Below, piece after piece: positions 29,283 through 39,133 of a stretch of 64,000 nt of DNA. The stretch's first letter is position 1. Each line of letters starts with the position of its first letter. Source of the stretch: Acinetobacter lwoffii (GTDB taxonomy: Bacteria; Pseudomonadota; Gammaproteobacteria; Pseudomonadales; Moraxellaceae); NCBI RefSeq assembly GCF_024129355.1, contig NZ_JAMXXP010000005.1, positions 1 to 64,000 of the forward strand, read 5' to 3'. Below the pieces are notes generated by a model that saw nothing but the letters and a program-made list of their open reading frames with translations, made no database searches and was not told the origin of the DNA. The position numbers were made by a program, and so were the translations under genes.

Positions 29283-29312
29283 AATAAAAGAGCCTCAATT
29301 GGCTCTTTTATT
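29283..29312 (+). terminator. Intrinsic terminator of the SulP gene
   Basis: Stem AATAAAAGAGCC/GGCTCTTTTATT with loop TCAATT, 12 bases after the stop. Confidence 0.87.
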
Positions 29313-29421
29313 TTATCTGGAAGATCTCGCCAATTTTTATGGAGAAATACCGAGAAAAGTTTGACTTGCTCGGCTCAGGACTTAAAATACCGCATTCTGA
29401 ATTTTTAGATTTGCCAAAGTT

Positions 29422-30138
29422 ATGTCGAACGATCAATTAGACCAGCAAGTCGTGGAGCTGGAAAACTTAAGCGAGCACCGTGAAATCGTGACGTTTATGC
29501 GCCGCTCAATGCCGCTAAACACCTCTCAACGTACTGCGCTTGAACAATATGGTCACTTAATTTTGGAATATCCAGTCGGTGATTTGCGTGAGCACTTTGA
29601 ACATCCTGAACGTCCTTTGACTGTAGAAATCGGTTTTGGTATGGGCCGTTCACTGGTATTGATGGCCAAAGCCAATCCTGAGCGAAACTTTGTCGGGATT
29701 GAGGTCCATGTACCTGGAATTGCGCAGTGCGTGTATGAAGCAGGTGTTGAAGGCCTAACGAACTTACGTGTGCTGGATGCTGATGCAATTCAGGTATTAC
29801 GTGAAATGCCAGACAATAGTATCAATACTGTGCAATTGTATTTCCCGGATCCATGGCAGAAAAAGCGTCATTTTAAACGCCGTTTTGTTTCGCATGACCG
29901 TATGCCACTGGTGGAGCAAAAGCTAGAACTTGGCGGAACTTTCCATGCTGCAACGGACTGGGAACCGTATGCGGAATGGATGATTGAAGTATTGGAAGAA
30001 CGTCCACGACTGGAAAATCTGGCGGGCAAAGGCAATAGCTATCCTCGTCCGGAATGGCGTCCACAAACCAAGTTTGAACGTCGCGGGATTGAAGCAGGTC
30101 ACAAGATTAATGATTTTATCTTCAAGAAAATTTCTTAA
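29422..30138 (+). CDS. trmB: tRNA (guanine-N7-)-methyltransferase
   Basis: Methylates G46 in the tRNA variable loop using S-adenosylmethionine. The 238-residue protein contains the SAM motif EIGFGMGRSL, the family signature YFPDPWQKKRHFKRR, and a C-terminal TKFERRG segment, all diagnostic of TrmB. Length is normal. It is monocistronic, with a strong terminator 11 bases after the stop. Confidence 0.97.
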   Translation: MSNDQLDQQVVELENLSEHREIVTFMRRSMPLNTSQRTALEQYGHLILEYPVGDLREHFEHPERPLTVEIGFGMGRSLVLMAKANPERNFVGIEVHVPGIAQCVYEAGVEGLTNLRVLDADAIQVLREMPDNSINTVQLYFPDPWQKKRHFKRRFVSHDRMPLVEQKLELGGTFHAATDWEPYAEWMIEVLEERPRLENLAGKGNSYPRPEWRPQTKFERRGIEAGHKINDFIFKKIS

Positions 30139-30148
30139 TCTAAGACTC

Positions 30149-30178
30149 AAAAAAGCGCTGATTATTCAGCGCTTTTTT
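30149..30178 (+). terminator. Intrinsic terminator of trmB
   Basis: Stem AAAAAAGCGCTGA/TCAGCGCTTTTTT with a short TTAT loop and a T run. Confidence 0.9.
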
Positions 30179-30230
30179 ATGGGCAGAATTTGTCTTTGAA
30201 CCCTGCTCCGTAGATAAATTATCAGCTTCT

Positions 30231-31028
30231 TCATTTCTGATGACGCATGAGAATCTGCTGGCTCAATAGCTGATAGACATTTTGTAAATCTTCCCGCTGC
30301 ATATTGCCTAGCATCTGCTGATGCATATTCAAAATATTCTGATCACCACGCATCGCTGGACCGGTCTGCATTTGTTTGGGATCATTCTGAGTAGCTTTAT
30401 TGGCGGTTTCCAGTATCAAGGGATACAGTAAACTGAAATCGACCTGTTGTGCATCCACTACCTGCTTGGCCATGTCATAGCAATAATTGGCAAAGTTACA
30501 GGCAAATACCGCTGCAAGATGCAAACTGAGACGTTGACTAGAACTATAAGTATAAACACGATTGCTTAGGCTATTTGCCAGCTCTAATAACAGGATTTGG
30601 TCCTGTTCATTCACCGCTTCAATAAACACTGGCGTCTGCTGCCAATCAATCTGGCGTTCCAGACTAAAGGTCTGTAAAGGATAAAATACGCCTGCACGCG
30701 CATGCACATTTTTCAGTAAGTCAAGATGGGTACTGCCAGAGGTATGTACGATCAGATTCTGCTGCAGATACGGATGAATCTGTTCAATGACGCTGGCAAT
30801 CGACTGATCACTGACCGCGATAATGACCAGATCCACCTCATGACTCAGCTGTTCAGGTCGAGCGATGGCCTGAGCGTTGAATTGCTCAGCCAGTTGCTGT
30901 GATTTTTCTAGGGTTCGACTGTAGATCTGTACGATCTCATGTTGTGCTGACAATACAAGGGCAAGATGATATGCCACTCGCCCTGCCCCAATCATACTTA
31001 TCCGCATCTTGTGCTGTTCCTGACTCAT
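30231..31028 (-). CDS. Rossmann-fold protein with DUF2520 domain
   Basis: About 265 residues. The N-terminal NAD(P)-binding half has ISMIGAGRVAYHLA, an F420-reductase/ProC-like nucleotide motif, and VDLVIIAVSDQSI. The C-terminal DUF2520 half is helical, as in 6-phosphogluconate-dehydrogenase-type proteins (LHLAAVFACNFANY). A reductase role is likely, but the substrate is unknown. The start is uncertain: ATGs at 31040, 31028 and 31007 are all possible, and the last begins directly at the Rossmann strand. Confidence 0.85.
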   Translation of the reverse strand: MSQEQHKMRISMIGAGRVAYHLALVLSAQHEIVQIYSRTLEKSQQLAEQFNAQAIARPEQLSHEVDLVIIAVSDQSIASVIEQIHPYLQQNLIVHTSGSTHLDLLKNVHARAGVFYPLQTFSLERQIDWQQTPVFIEAVNEQDQILLLELANSLSNRVYTYSSSQRLSLHLAAVFACNFANYCYDMAKQVVDAQQVDFSLLYPLILETANKATQNDPKQMQTGPAMRGDQNILNMHQQMLGNMQREDLQNVYQLLSQQILMRHQK

Positions 31029-31089
31029 TGCGCACAGCATGCCAATAAATAAAGATTGAGGCAATTGGTCTTGATGTTTCGAATAGACT

Positions 31090-31887
31090 TTAAAACTTTC
31101 GCAGGGTCAGAATTTGTTCACTTCGACCAAAAGGTCCATGAACATCATGCAGAATCCCGCTGGTCAAACCAATACCATCTTCACCATATTGCTGCACCAC
31201 TTCCAGTCCCAGCCATTTACCCTGCGGCAGACGGTGCATATGAATCTGCAGGTCCAGATTCGGAAATCCCCAACCGGAATTCGGGTCCTGACGTGGCACA
31301 ATGCCATTGGCCGTATCGACCATACCGAGCAAACGACTAAAGTCTGTCGTCGGTTGACCTTCTACCATGTCCAGCGAATTTCTTAGCCAGACAATGCCCT
31401 TGCCTGCACGATGGTCAGCATGTGCCCGGGTTTCAATACTCTGGATATAACCGCCCGGCCAGCAGCGCATACCCTCCCAAACCGGTAAATATTCTGGACT
31501 TTCGATCGGAAAATCTTCCACTCCAGCAATGGCCGTGGTATTTGAAGTTAGCATTCTCCACGCGCGTGCCACGATACAGGTTTTACCATTGGCACACATT
31601 TCAGCTTCAACCAGTTCAATGGTTTTACCCGGACGGATCATGCGTGTGGTAATCGAAAATTCACCAAAGGCTATCAGGCCAAAAATATCCAGTCCGACCC
31701 GACCAATACGCATGTCAGCACGTGGCTGAAACTGTTCCAGTTCGACGCATAGAATACCGGTGGCTGGCGCCATGTGCTGCTCATGCGGATTCCACGCACC
31801 TTGTGCATGAATATTAGAACGGTAATAAGCCGTAGTACTGCCATCTGCATGCTGTTCGCGCTGAATAAAACTGTAATATGCCGACAT
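31090..31887 (-). CDS. Acyl-CoA thioesterase-like double hot-dog protein
   Basis: A 265-residue protein that fits the TesB-like thioesterase pattern. The N-terminal half includes TTAYYRSNIHAQGAWNPH and the helix-to-strand segment FGLIAFGEFSITTRMIRPGK. A second hot-dog repeat carries the DTANGI and DLQIHMHRLPQGKWLGLE segments. Such enzymes hydrolyse acyl-CoA thioesters. The catalytic residues are not certain from sequence. The DUF2520 gene lies 61 bases downstream on the same strand. Confidence 0.75.
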   Translation of the reverse strand: MSAYYSFIQREQHADGSTTAYYRSNIHAQGAWNPHEQHMAPATGILCVELEQFQPRADMRIGRVGLDIFGLIAFGEFSITTRMIRPGKTIELVEAEMCANGKTCIVARAWRMLTSNTTAIAGVEDFPIESPEYLPVWEGMRCWPGGYIQSIETRAHADHRAGKGIVWLRNSLDMVEGQPTTDFSRLLGMVDTANGIVPRQDPNSGWGFPNLDLQIHMHRLPQGKWLGLEVVQQYGEDGIGLTSGILHDVHGPFGRSEQILTLRKF

Positions 31888-31949
31888 TGTTTTAATACTT
31901 CCCTGAATATTCTCTTAAACTTTAGAATTTGCAAAAAGTTCTTTGATCT

Positions 31950-32618
31950 TTATTTTCTGAGCAAAAAGCCATGATAATTCATGATTTGACAATAAATTTT
32001 GCACTGTTTAAATCCGACTTTGGTTAAAAGTGCTGTAAAATTTTGCGCAGATAACAAGTGAAAATCCTGCTCCAAGCGTTCAATCATCTTGCTACTTTGC
32101 ACCATGCTTAACCCTGTCTGCTGTGCCAGCTTCTGCATAATTTTGATGTCTTGCTGATCTTCGGGTTGCATCAGGTCATAGGTCAATGCAAGACCGTTGG
32201 TTTTAAGACACTGATGGATAGCCTGAAAAAATCCATTTTTTTCGGAATTTGGAATGAAATGAGCCACCAGAATGGCCAATGCGGCATCGAAAGTATCCGG
32301 CTGATTCAAATCTTGAATCGTGCTTTGGATGAATTGCACCCTTTGTCGATCTATAGAATTCAGATTTTTACTAGCCTGTTTCAGCATGGCTGCTGATGGA
32401 TCAATTGCAGTAAAGGTCCAGTCTGGATGTTGCTCTAATAAATACGACAATTCATAACCTGTTCCGCAACCCACTATTAATATATGTGCGGTTTCTGGGA
32501 GTTCAGTGCTGAGAATTGCTTCAATCTGCTGATGCACCAGTTCATAACCGGGAATCAGTTTACGGATATGATCGTCATAACTGACGACCACGACTTCACT
32601 GTGAAAGTTTTTTGCCAT
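31950..32618 (-). CDS. Class I SAM-dependent methyltransferase
   Basis: A 222-residue methyltransferase. The SAM-binding motif I is HILIVGCGTGYELSYLL, followed by the acidic-strand motif FTAIDPSAAML and the motif IV region FDAALAILVAHFI. The sequence resembles the general ubiquinone-type/small-molecule methyltransferases; the substrate is unknown. It stands between the thioesterase gene and the repeat-containing spacer. Confidence 0.85.
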   Translation of the reverse strand: MAKNFHSEVVVVSYDDHIRKLIPGYELVHQQIEAILSTELPETAHILIVGCGTGYELSYLLEQHPDWTFTAIDPSAAMLKQASKNLNSIDRQRVQFIQSTIQDLNQPDTFDAALAILVAHFIPNSEKNGFFQAIHQCLKTNGLALTYDLMQPEDQQDIKIMQKLAQQTGLSMVQSSKMIERLEQDFHLLSAQNFTALLTKVGFKQCKIYCQIMNYHGFLLRK

Positions 32619-32927
32619 ATTTTTACTCTAAATCTATGCACGAATCTAAAACTCAGGCGGGTATTTAGATAGATTGAATATTTAAATCTTGTAGCTTGAT
32701 CTTATTTACTGTTTTCTTGAAATTTGATCATAGACCCGGCGACATGGATGTCGCCATTTTGCTGAGGGACATGGAAGTCCCTTCAGCAAAATAAAGGGAT
32801 TTTGCTTACTTTTGGCCCATCAAAAGTAAGAAAAGCCTAAACATTGATATCGAAACCGTTATACAAATGGAGGCAATGCATGCATTAAATACTGCTTTGC
32901 CCCATTTAAGAATCGCATCAATACAAT
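32619..32927. other. Intergenic region with a block of hairpins
   Basis: A 309-base spacer between the methyltransferase and acyl-CoA synthetase genes, both on the minus strand. It holds a cluster of three strong hairpins at 32738-32830 (separate entry). No ORF or tRNA is seen in the remainder. Confidence 0.6.
32738..32830. repeat. Composite three-hairpin repeat-like element
   Basis: Three adjacent inverted repeats fill 93 bases. The first is GGCGACAT/ATGTCGCC with a 2-base centre (32738-32755). The second is TTTTGCTGAGGGAC against GTCCCTTCAGCAAAA with a one-base bulge (32757-32791). The third is a perfect CTTACTTTTG/CAAAAGTAAG with loop GCCCAT (32805-32830). No T tract follows, so these are not ordinary terminators. 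The last hairpin resembles dispersed intergenic repeats known in gammaproteobacteria. No second copy is in the window. Confidence 0.6.
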
Positions 32928-34616
32928 TTAAGCAATCTCTTTCAAGTTCAGCTCTTCACGCATAAATTCACGCAATTTGAACTTCTGCGCCTTACCGGAA
33001 GCCGTCATTGGAAATTCCTGGAAGAAACGCACATAACGTGGCACTTTATTGTGAGAAATATGCTCCTTACAATACTGACGGATAGTTTCCTCAGTACACG
33101 GATCATTTTCATGCAGGATGATGCAAGCACAAAGTTCCTCACCATATTTATGGTCTGGCACACCGATCACCTGTACATCTGAAACGGCAGGATGGGTATA
33201 AAGGAAATCTTCGATTTCTTTCGGGAACAGGTTTTCTCCGCCACGAATGACGACATCCTTGATTCGACCCTTGATTTTCACAAAGCCTTCATCATCCATT
33301 TCAGCGATATCACCGGTATGCATCCAGCGTGCAGCATCAATCACTTCCTGAGTTTTGTCCTGGTCTTCCCAGTAACCGAGCATGACGGAATAACCGCGTA
33401 CACATAGCTCGCCCAATTGACCGCGTGGCACCACCTTGCCATTTTCATCGACAATTTTAACTTCCAGATGCGGATGTACCCGGCCAACCGTACTAACACG
33501 TCGCTCGACACTGTCTGCCGTTGAGCTTTGTGCACTCACTGGCGCAGTTTCGGTCATGCCATAACAAATCGTGATTTCAGACATATGCATGCGTTCAATC
33601 ACGCGCTGCATAATTTCCTGCGGACATGGACTACCCGCCATAATCCCGGTACGCAGACTGGACAGGTCAAATTCGTCAAACTGTTCATGCTCAAGAATGG
33701 CGATAAACATGGTTGGCACACCATAAGCCGCAGTACATTTTTCCTGCTGAATGGCTTTCAAGGTTTCCAGCGGATTAAATACAGCTGATGGATAGATCAT
33801 GGCAGAGCCATGCGTAATACAGGCCAGATTGCCCATGACCATACCAAAACAGTGGAATAAAGGCACTGAAATACAGACACGGTCTTCTGGCCCTAAATGA
33901 ATGGCTTCACCGACAAAATAACCATTATTTAAAATATTATTATGGGTCAACATGGTGCCTTTCGGATTGCCCGTAGTGCCCGAGGTAAACTGGATATTAA
34001 TCGTTTCATCAAACTGCAATTCACTGGAGATCTGTTGCAGTTGTTCCAACTCTTGCGCACTAGGCGAGCTTAGTAAATCCTGAAAACGGTGGATGCCGGT
34101 ATGCTGCTGATCATCAATTTTAATCACATGCTTTAAATGTGGCAGTCGCTCTGCATTAAGGAATTTACCTTCGGTTTCCTGCAATTCCGGTGCAATTTTA
34201 GTCAGAATTTCCTGATAGTCCGTCGTCTTAAACTGCGCTGCAATCACCAGTCCCTTACAAGAGACTTTATTCAGCACATATTCAAGCTCGTTGCTTTTAT
34301 AAGCTGGATTTAAATTCACCAGAATAATGCCTGCCTTGAAGGCTGCAAACTGGGTAATGGTCCATTCCACACAGTTCGGCGACCAGATCGCCAGACGGTC
34401 ACCTTTTTGCATACCCATTTTCAGCAGCTGACAGGCAAAGGCATTGACTTGTTCCTGTAGCTGCCGGTAACTGAGGCGTATGTTCTGATGCAAACTCACT
34501 ACCGCATCACGTTCTGCATACCGCTCGCAAGCCTGATCAAATTTTTCACCAATCGTCATGCCCAATAAAGGCTGGCTGCTGGTTCCATAGGCATAGCTTA
34601 ACCGTACTTGTGTCAT
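32928..34616 (-). CDS. AMP-binding fatty-acid/acyl-CoA synthetase
   Basis: A 562-residue ANL-superfamily enzyme that activates a carboxylic acid to its CoA thioester through an acyl-adenylate. The P-loop QFTSGTTGNPKGTML, the GMTETAP motif, the MHTGDIAEMDDEGF hinge region and the C-terminal catalytic lysine region MTASGKAQKFKLRE are all intact. It ends the same-strand pair with the TetR regulator and sits beside the leucine/isovalerate genes. Isovalerate or a related acid is therefore a plausible substrate, by context only. Confidence 0.9.
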   Translation of the reverse strand: MTQVRLSYAYGTSSQPLLGMTIGEKFDQACERYAERDAVVSLHQNIRLSYRQLQEQVNAFACQLLKMGMQKGDRLAIWSPNCVEWTITQFAAFKAGIILVNLNPAYKSNELEYVLNKVSCKGLVIAAQFKTTDYQEILTKIAPELQETEGKFLNAERLPHLKHVIKIDDQQHTGIHRFQDLLSSPSAQELEQLQQISSELQFDETINIQFTSGTTGNPKGTMLTHNNILNNGYFVGEAIHLGPEDRVCISVPLFHCFGMVMGNLACITHGSAMIYPSAVFNPLETLKAIQQEKCTAAYGVPTMFIAILEHEQFDEFDLSSLRTGIMAGSPCPQEIMQRVIERMHMSEITICYGMTETAPVSAQSSTADSVERRVSTVGRVHPHLEVKIVDENGKVVPRGQLGELCVRGYSVMLGYWEDQDKTQEVIDAARWMHTGDIAEMDDEGFVKIKGRIKDVVIRGGENLFPKEIEDFLYTHPAVSDVQVIGVPDHKYGEELCACIILHENDPCTEETIRQYCKEHISHNKVPRYVRFFQEFPMTASGKAQKFKLREFMREELNLKEIA

Positions 34617-34714
34617 TGAATCGATCTCCTTGATTCTTTGTAATTCTGATTTTCAACTTTACTAATTGTTTTATGACCACGACGACCTTGTCTGTGTACC
34701 GGTTTTTTGTGTGT

Positions 34715-35350
34715 TTATGCTTGTAAATTTTCCTCCTGCCCACGTACTGCGTTGACACAAAAATCGGCAATCTGTTTGACAAAGTGATCCTTATACTTCT
34801 GATCAAACATGACATTTCGGGACGGATTTAAAGGTTCAATCACGACAAAGGTCATGGCACCAACCACGCCCAACGCTGCCGTATTCAAATCTTCAAATTC
34901 GAATTCTCCATTGACCTTTCCTTCGGCCAGAATTTCCTTAATGCTCTGCTTAAGCAGCTGCTTACTGCGAAAACGCTCATGTTCCATTTCCGGATCAACC
35001 GGTTCGAACATCAGTGAATACGCCAATTGGGGGCTATTCATGGCACGCTTGACAAAAGTTGTAACAGATTTTTGCAATTTCAGTTTTGGCGATAAATCTG
35101 ACTCGGCAATATGGTTCAGAATTCCGACTTCATGCTGAATCGCGGCCGACAAAACCTCAATTAAAATCTGGCTTTTGCTTTCGAAATATCGATAGACCAG
35201 CCCTGTAGAAACGCCTGCGCGTTCTGCAATCGCCTGAATCGATGCCTCCTTCAAGCCCCCTTGAATAATCAGTTCACGAGCAGATTCCAAAATCGACAGG
35301 CGATTTTGTTCCATTCGTTCCTGCATCAATGATGATCTTTTATAACTCAT
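34715..35350 (-). CDS. TetR-family regulator of the leucine/isovalerate block
   Basis: About 211 residues. The N-terminal helix-turn-helix (IQAIAERAGVSTGLVYRYF) is a textbook TetR DNA-binding domain, and the rest is the helical ligand-binding domain. ATG 35350 is chosen because an upstream ATG at 35389 lies within an inverted repeat likely to be an operator. It diverges from the isovaleryl-CoA dehydrogenase gene, so it is inferred to repress the catabolic operon and itself. A CoA ester intermediate is the likely inducer. It is equivalent in position, though perhaps not in family, to LiuR. Confidence 0.88.
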   Translation of the reverse strand: MSYKRSSLMQERMEQNRLSILESARELIIQGGLKEASIQAIAERAGVSTGLVYRYFESKSQILIEVLSAAIQHEVGILNHIAESDLSPKLKLQKSVTTFVKRAMNSPQLAYSLMFEPVDPEMEHERFRSKQLLKQSIKEILAEGKVNGEFEFEDLNTAALGVVGAMTFVVIEPLNPSRNVMFDQKYKDHFVKQIADFCVNAVRGQEENLQA

Positions 35351-35370
35351 AAAATTAATCTCAACAAGAT

Positions 35371-35408
35371 AAAATGAATTGTAAATCATTTTGTGAATAT
35401 AGATTCAC
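35371..35408. promoter_or_regulatory. Paired inverted repeats, candidate TetR operators
   Basis: AAAATGA (35371-35377) and TCATTTT (35386-35392) flank eight bases. Immediately after, GTGAAT (35393-35398) and ATTCAC (35403-35408) flank four bases. Both repeats are perfect and lie in the spacer between the divergent regulator and catabolic genes. Confidence 0.55.
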
Positions 35409-35498
35409 TTTTTTATTTTTTCGTTGTATGTTAAAACCACAAGCACAACAACAATGCTTTTTTGGACACAACAAATATAACCTCAGGATGGATGAAGA

Positions 35499-36671
35499 AT
35501 GAATTTACAAAGCTTGGATTTCGGTTTGGATGAAACTCTAATAGCGCTTCGTGATTCAGTGGCCGCATTTTGCGCCAAAGAAATTACCCCGATTGCTCAA
35601 CAGGTTGACCGTGACAACGAGTTCCCTGCTCACCTTTGGAAAAAATTTGGCGAGATGGGCCTGCTCGGGCTGACAGTCAGTGAGGAATATGGCGGTTCAA
35701 ATTTTGGTTATCTGGCGCACATCATTGCCATGCAGGAAATTTCCCGTGCTTCTGCATCCATTGGGCTGTCCTATGGCGCACATTCTAACCTATGCGTGAA
35801 CCAAATTAAGCGAAATGGTACTGAAGAACAGAAACAGCGTTATCTGCCTAAACTGATTTCAGGTGAATATGTCGGTGCCTTGGCAATGTCTGAACCGAAT
35901 GCAGGCTCGGATGTGGTGAGCATGAAACTGAAAGCAGAAGACAAAGGCGATCACTACCTGTTGAATGGTTCAAAAATGTGGATCACCAATGGTGGCGATG
36001 CCGATGTCCTGGTGGTCTATGCAAAAACCGATTTGCAGGCCGGCGCCAAAGGCATGACCGCCTTTCTGGTTGAAAAAAATATGCCAGGTTTCAGTCATGG
36101 CACACATTTGGACAAACTGGGTATGCGCGGTTCAAACACTTATCCGCTGTTTTTTGACAATGTCGAAGTACCCAAAGAAAACGTCATGGGCGGCGTCGGT
36201 AATGGCACCAAGGTCTTGATGAGTGGTCTGGACTATGAGCGTGCTGTATTGAGTGCTGGCCCACTGGGGATTATGGATGCCTGTATGGATACCGTGATTC
36301 CATATATTCATGACCGTAAACAGTTTGGTCAGGCGCTGGGCGAATTCCAGTTAATGCAAGGCAAAATTGCCGACATGTATTCGACCTGGCTAGCCTGTAA
36401 GGCACTGGTTTATGCGGTCGGTGCTGAATGTGACAAAGCTGAGCATAGCCGTAGCCTGCGTAAAGATGCTGCCAGTGCCATTTTATATGCTGCTGAAAAA
36501 GCGACCTGGATGGCAGGAGAAACCATTCAGACTTTAGGTGGTAACGGTTATATCAACGAATTTGCTGCCGGCCGTTTATGGCGTGATGCCAAACTGTATG
36601 AAATTGGCGCCGGTACTTCAGAAATCCGCCGCATGCTGATTGGCCGTGAACTTTTCAACGAAACAGCCTAA
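35499..36671 (+). CDS. liuA: Isovaleryl-CoA dehydrogenase
   Basis: FAD-dependent enzyme that oxidises isovaleryl-CoA to 3-methylcrotonyl-CoA in leucine breakdown. The 390-residue protein has the acyl-CoA dehydrogenase signatures [16 protein letters not shown] and [35 protein letters not shown] carries the glutamate equivalent to the catalytic base position typical of isovaleryl-CoA dehydrogenases. It is the first gene of the leucine block, with GGATG-type ribosome binding sequence just upstream. Context with both carboxylase subunits fixes the substrate assignment. Confidence 0.95.
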   Translation: MNLQSLDFGLDETLIALRDSVAAFCAKEITPIAQQVDRDNEFPAHLWKKFGEMGLLGLTVSEEYGGSNFGYLAHIIAMQEISRASASIGLSYGAHSNLCVNQIKRNGTEEQKQRYLPKLISGEYVGALAMSEPNAGSDVVSMKLKAEDKGDHYLLNGSKMWITNGGDADVLVVYAKTDLQAGAKGMTAFLVEKNMPGFSHGTHLDKLGMRGSNTYPLFFDNVEVPKENVMGGVGNGTKVLMSGLDYERAVLSAGPLGIMDACMDTVIPYIHDRKQFGQALGEFQLMQGKIADMYSTWLACKALVYAVGAECDKAEHSRSLRKDAASAILYAAEKATWMAGETIQTLGGNGYINEFAAGRLWRDAKLYEIGAGTSEIRRMLIGRELFNETA

Positions 36672-36706
36672 ACCTTAACACTTAGAATAAAACAAGGATG
36701 TTGGTC

Positions 36707-38308
36707 ATGAATCAGTTATCGAGCAAAATCAATATACGTAGTGAAGAGTTTAAAACCAACCAGACTGCCATGCTGCAACTGGTGGATGACCTAAAACAGA
36801 AAGTTGAAAAAATTGCTTTGGGTGGTGGCGAAACTGCCCGTCAAAAACATCTGGACCGTGGCAAATTACTCCCCCGTGAACGGATTAATCACCTGATCGA
36901 TCCAGGAACCGCTTTTCTGGAAATTGGTCAGCTGGCTGCCTATCAGGTGTATCAGGATGATGTTCCTGCCGCAGGTGTGGTCGCTGGTGTTGGTCAGGTC
37001 AACGGTGTGACCTGCATGATCATCGCCAATGATGCTACGGTGAAAGGCGGTACTTATTATCCATTAACAGTGAAAAAGCATTTACGTGCCCAGGAAATTG
37101 CCGAACAGAACCATCTGACTTGTATTTATCTGGTGGATTCAGGCGGTGCATATTTGCCTTTACAGGATGAAGTATTTCCAGACCGCGATCACTTCGGCCG
37201 TATTTTCTACAATCAGGCACGTATGTCGAGCCAAGGTATCGCCCAAATTGCAGTGGTGATGGGCAGCTGTACTGCAGGCGGTGCTTATGTGCCTGCCATG
37301 TCAGATGAAACCATTATTGTCCGCAATCAGGGCACGATCTTCCTCGGCGGCCCTCCTCTAGTTAAGGCAGCTACTGGTGAAGTGGTGTCCAGTGAGGATC
37401 TCGGTGGTGGTGATGTGCATACCCGTTTGTCTGGCGTGGCTGATCATCTGGCTGAAAACGATGAACATGCACTTGCGATTGCCCGCAACATCGTGGCCAA
37501 CCTGAACAAAAAGCCAAACAAGACCGCAGATGAAATCGAAGCGCCGCTGTTTGACAGTTCGGAACTGTACGGCATTGTGCCGAGTGACGCGCGCAAGCCT
37601 TTTGATATCCGTGAAGTGATAGCGCGTATTGTCGATGGCTCACGTTTTGACGAGTTCAAGGCACGTTTCGGCACTACCCTGGTGACCGGTTTTGCCAAGC
37701 TCTATGGCATGCCGGTCGGGATTATTGCCAATAATGGCATTCTATTTTCCGAGTCTGCCCAAAAAGGCGCACATTTTATTGAACTGTGTACCCAGCGCAA
37801 TATTCCGCTGATTTTCCTGCAAAATATTACCGGCTTTATGGTCGGCCGCCAGTATGAAAATGAAGGCATTGCCAAAAATGGTGCTAAGCTGGTGATGGCC
37901 GTCGCCAATGCCAATGTACCGAAACTGACTCTAGTGATTGGCGGTTCTTTTGGTGCAGGCAACTATGGTATGTGTGGACGCGCTTACTCGCCACGCTTTA
38001 TGTGGACCTGGCCAAACTCGCGTATTTCAGTGATGGGCGGTGAACAGGCCTCCAGCGTCTTGTCGACCTTAAAACGTGACCAGATTGAGCAAAAAGGCGG
38101 AACTTGGTCAGCTGAAGAAGAAGACCAGTTTAAACAGCCGATTCGTGACCAGTACGAACGCCAAGGCCATCCTTATTATGCGTCTTCGCGTTTATGGGAT
38201 GATGGTGTGATTGATCCAGCGCAATCGCGTGAAGTACTAGCCTTGAGTCTGGCTGCAGCCCTGAATGCGCCCATCCAGCCAACCAAATTCGGCGTGTTCC
38301 GCATGTAA
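36707..38308 (+). CDS. liuB: 3-methylcrotonyl-CoA carboxylase, beta (carboxyltransferase) subunit
   Basis: Transfers the carboxyl group from biotin to 3-methylcrotonyl-CoA. A 533-residue carboxyltransferase with the two crotonase-like halves expected: [14 protein letters not shown] and [17 protein letters not shown] in the first, [16 protein letters not shown] and the [10 protein letters not shown] segment in the second. ATG 36707 is preferred over 36698 because AAGGA lies correctly spaced only before the former. It partners with the alpha subunit two genes downstream. Confidence 0.96.
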   Translation: MNQLSSKINIRSEEFKTNQTAMLQLVDDLKQKVEKIALGGGETARQKHLDRGKLLPRERINHLIDPGTAFLEIGQLAAYQVYQDDVPAAGVVAGVGQVNGVTCMIIANDATVKGGTYYPLTVKKHLRAQEIAEQNHLTCIYLVDSGGAYLPLQDEVFPDRDHFGRIFYNQARMSSQGIAQIAVVMGSCTAGGAYVPAMSDETIIVRNQGTIFLGGPPLVKAATGEVVSSEDLGGGDVHTRLSGVADHLAENDEHALAIARNIVANLNKKPNKTADEIEAPLFDSSELYGIVPSDARKPFDIREVIARIVDGSRFDEFKARFGTTLVTGFAKLYGMPVGIIANNGILFSESAQKGAHFIELCTQRNIPLIFLQNITGFMVGRQYENEGIAKNGAKLVMAVANANVPKLTLVIGGSFGAGNYGMCGRAYSPRFMWTWPNSRISVMGGEQASSVLSTLKRDQIEQKGGTWSAEEEDQFKQPIRDQYERQGHPYYASSRLWDDGVIDPAQSREVLALSLAAALNAPIQPTKFGVFRM

Positions 38309-38319
38309 GAGGTGACAAA

Positions 38320-39114
38320 ATGACATATCAATTTTTACAGCTCGAACAGCAGAATCAGGTGGCAACGGTTTGGATTAACCGTGCTGAACTGCACAATGCC
38401 TTTAATACTCAAGTCATTGAAGAACTGCATGCTTGCTTCCAGTCTTTAAATAACCGTGATGATGTACGCGTGGTGATTCTGGCGGGTCGTGGCAAAAGCT
38501 TCTCGGCCGGTGCTGACCTGAACTGGATGAAACAGGCCGGTCAGGCATCACAGGCAGACAATGAGGCGGATGCGCTCAAACTGGCGAAAATGCTGCAAAG
38601 TCTGGCAACCTTGAAACAGCCGACCATTGCCCGGGTACATGGTATTGCGTTTGGCGGCGGCATGGGTCTGGCTTCGGCCTGTGATATTTGCGTGGCCAGT
38701 ACTGATGCCAAGTTTGCGACGTCGGAAGTACGTTTAGGTCTGGCACCTTCGACCATCAGCCCGTATGTGATTCGTGCAATTGGTGCACGTCAAGCTTCAC
38801 GTTATTTCCTGACTGCCGAGCGGATTACTGCGGAACAGGCTCAAAGCATTGGTCTGGCACATGAAGTGATTGCACCAGAACAGCTCGACAGCAAAATTGA
38901 TGAGATTGTGGAAGCGCTCTTACTGGGTGGTCCTGCTGCACAGAGCGCATCCAAACAGTTGATTCAACTGGTTGACCAACAAGTTTTGACTGAAGATCTG
39001 CTGCTTAAAACCGCACAGCATATTGCCCATGTTCGCCAGGGAGATGAGGCGAAAAATGGACTGAATGCATTTTTAAACAAACAAAGCCCGGCTTGGATCA
39101 AGACCACGGCATAA
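38320..39114 (+). CDS. liuC: Methylglutaconyl-CoA hydratase
   Basis: Crotonase-fold hydratase of 264 residues that adds water to 3-methylglutaconyl-CoA to give HMG-CoA. The oxyanion-hole motifs GKSFSAGADLNWM and IAFGGGMGLASACD are intact. Position inside the operon, 12 bases after the beta subunit, supports this substrate rather than fatty enoyl-CoA. Confidence 0.93.
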   Translation: MTYQFLQLEQQNQVATVWINRAELHNAFNTQVIEELHACFQSLNNRDDVRVVILAGRGKSFSAGADLNWMKQAGQASQADNEADALKLAKMLQSLATLKQPTIARVHGIAFGGGMGLASACDICVASTDAKFATSEVRLGLAPSTISPYVIRAIGARQASRYFLTAERITAEQAQSIGLAHEVIAPEQLDSKIDEIVEALLLGGPAAQSASKQLIQLVDQQVLTEDLLLKTAQHIAHVRQGDEAKNGLNAFLNKQSPAWIKTTA

Positions 39115-39133
39115 CAACGAGAAGGATCCTACA

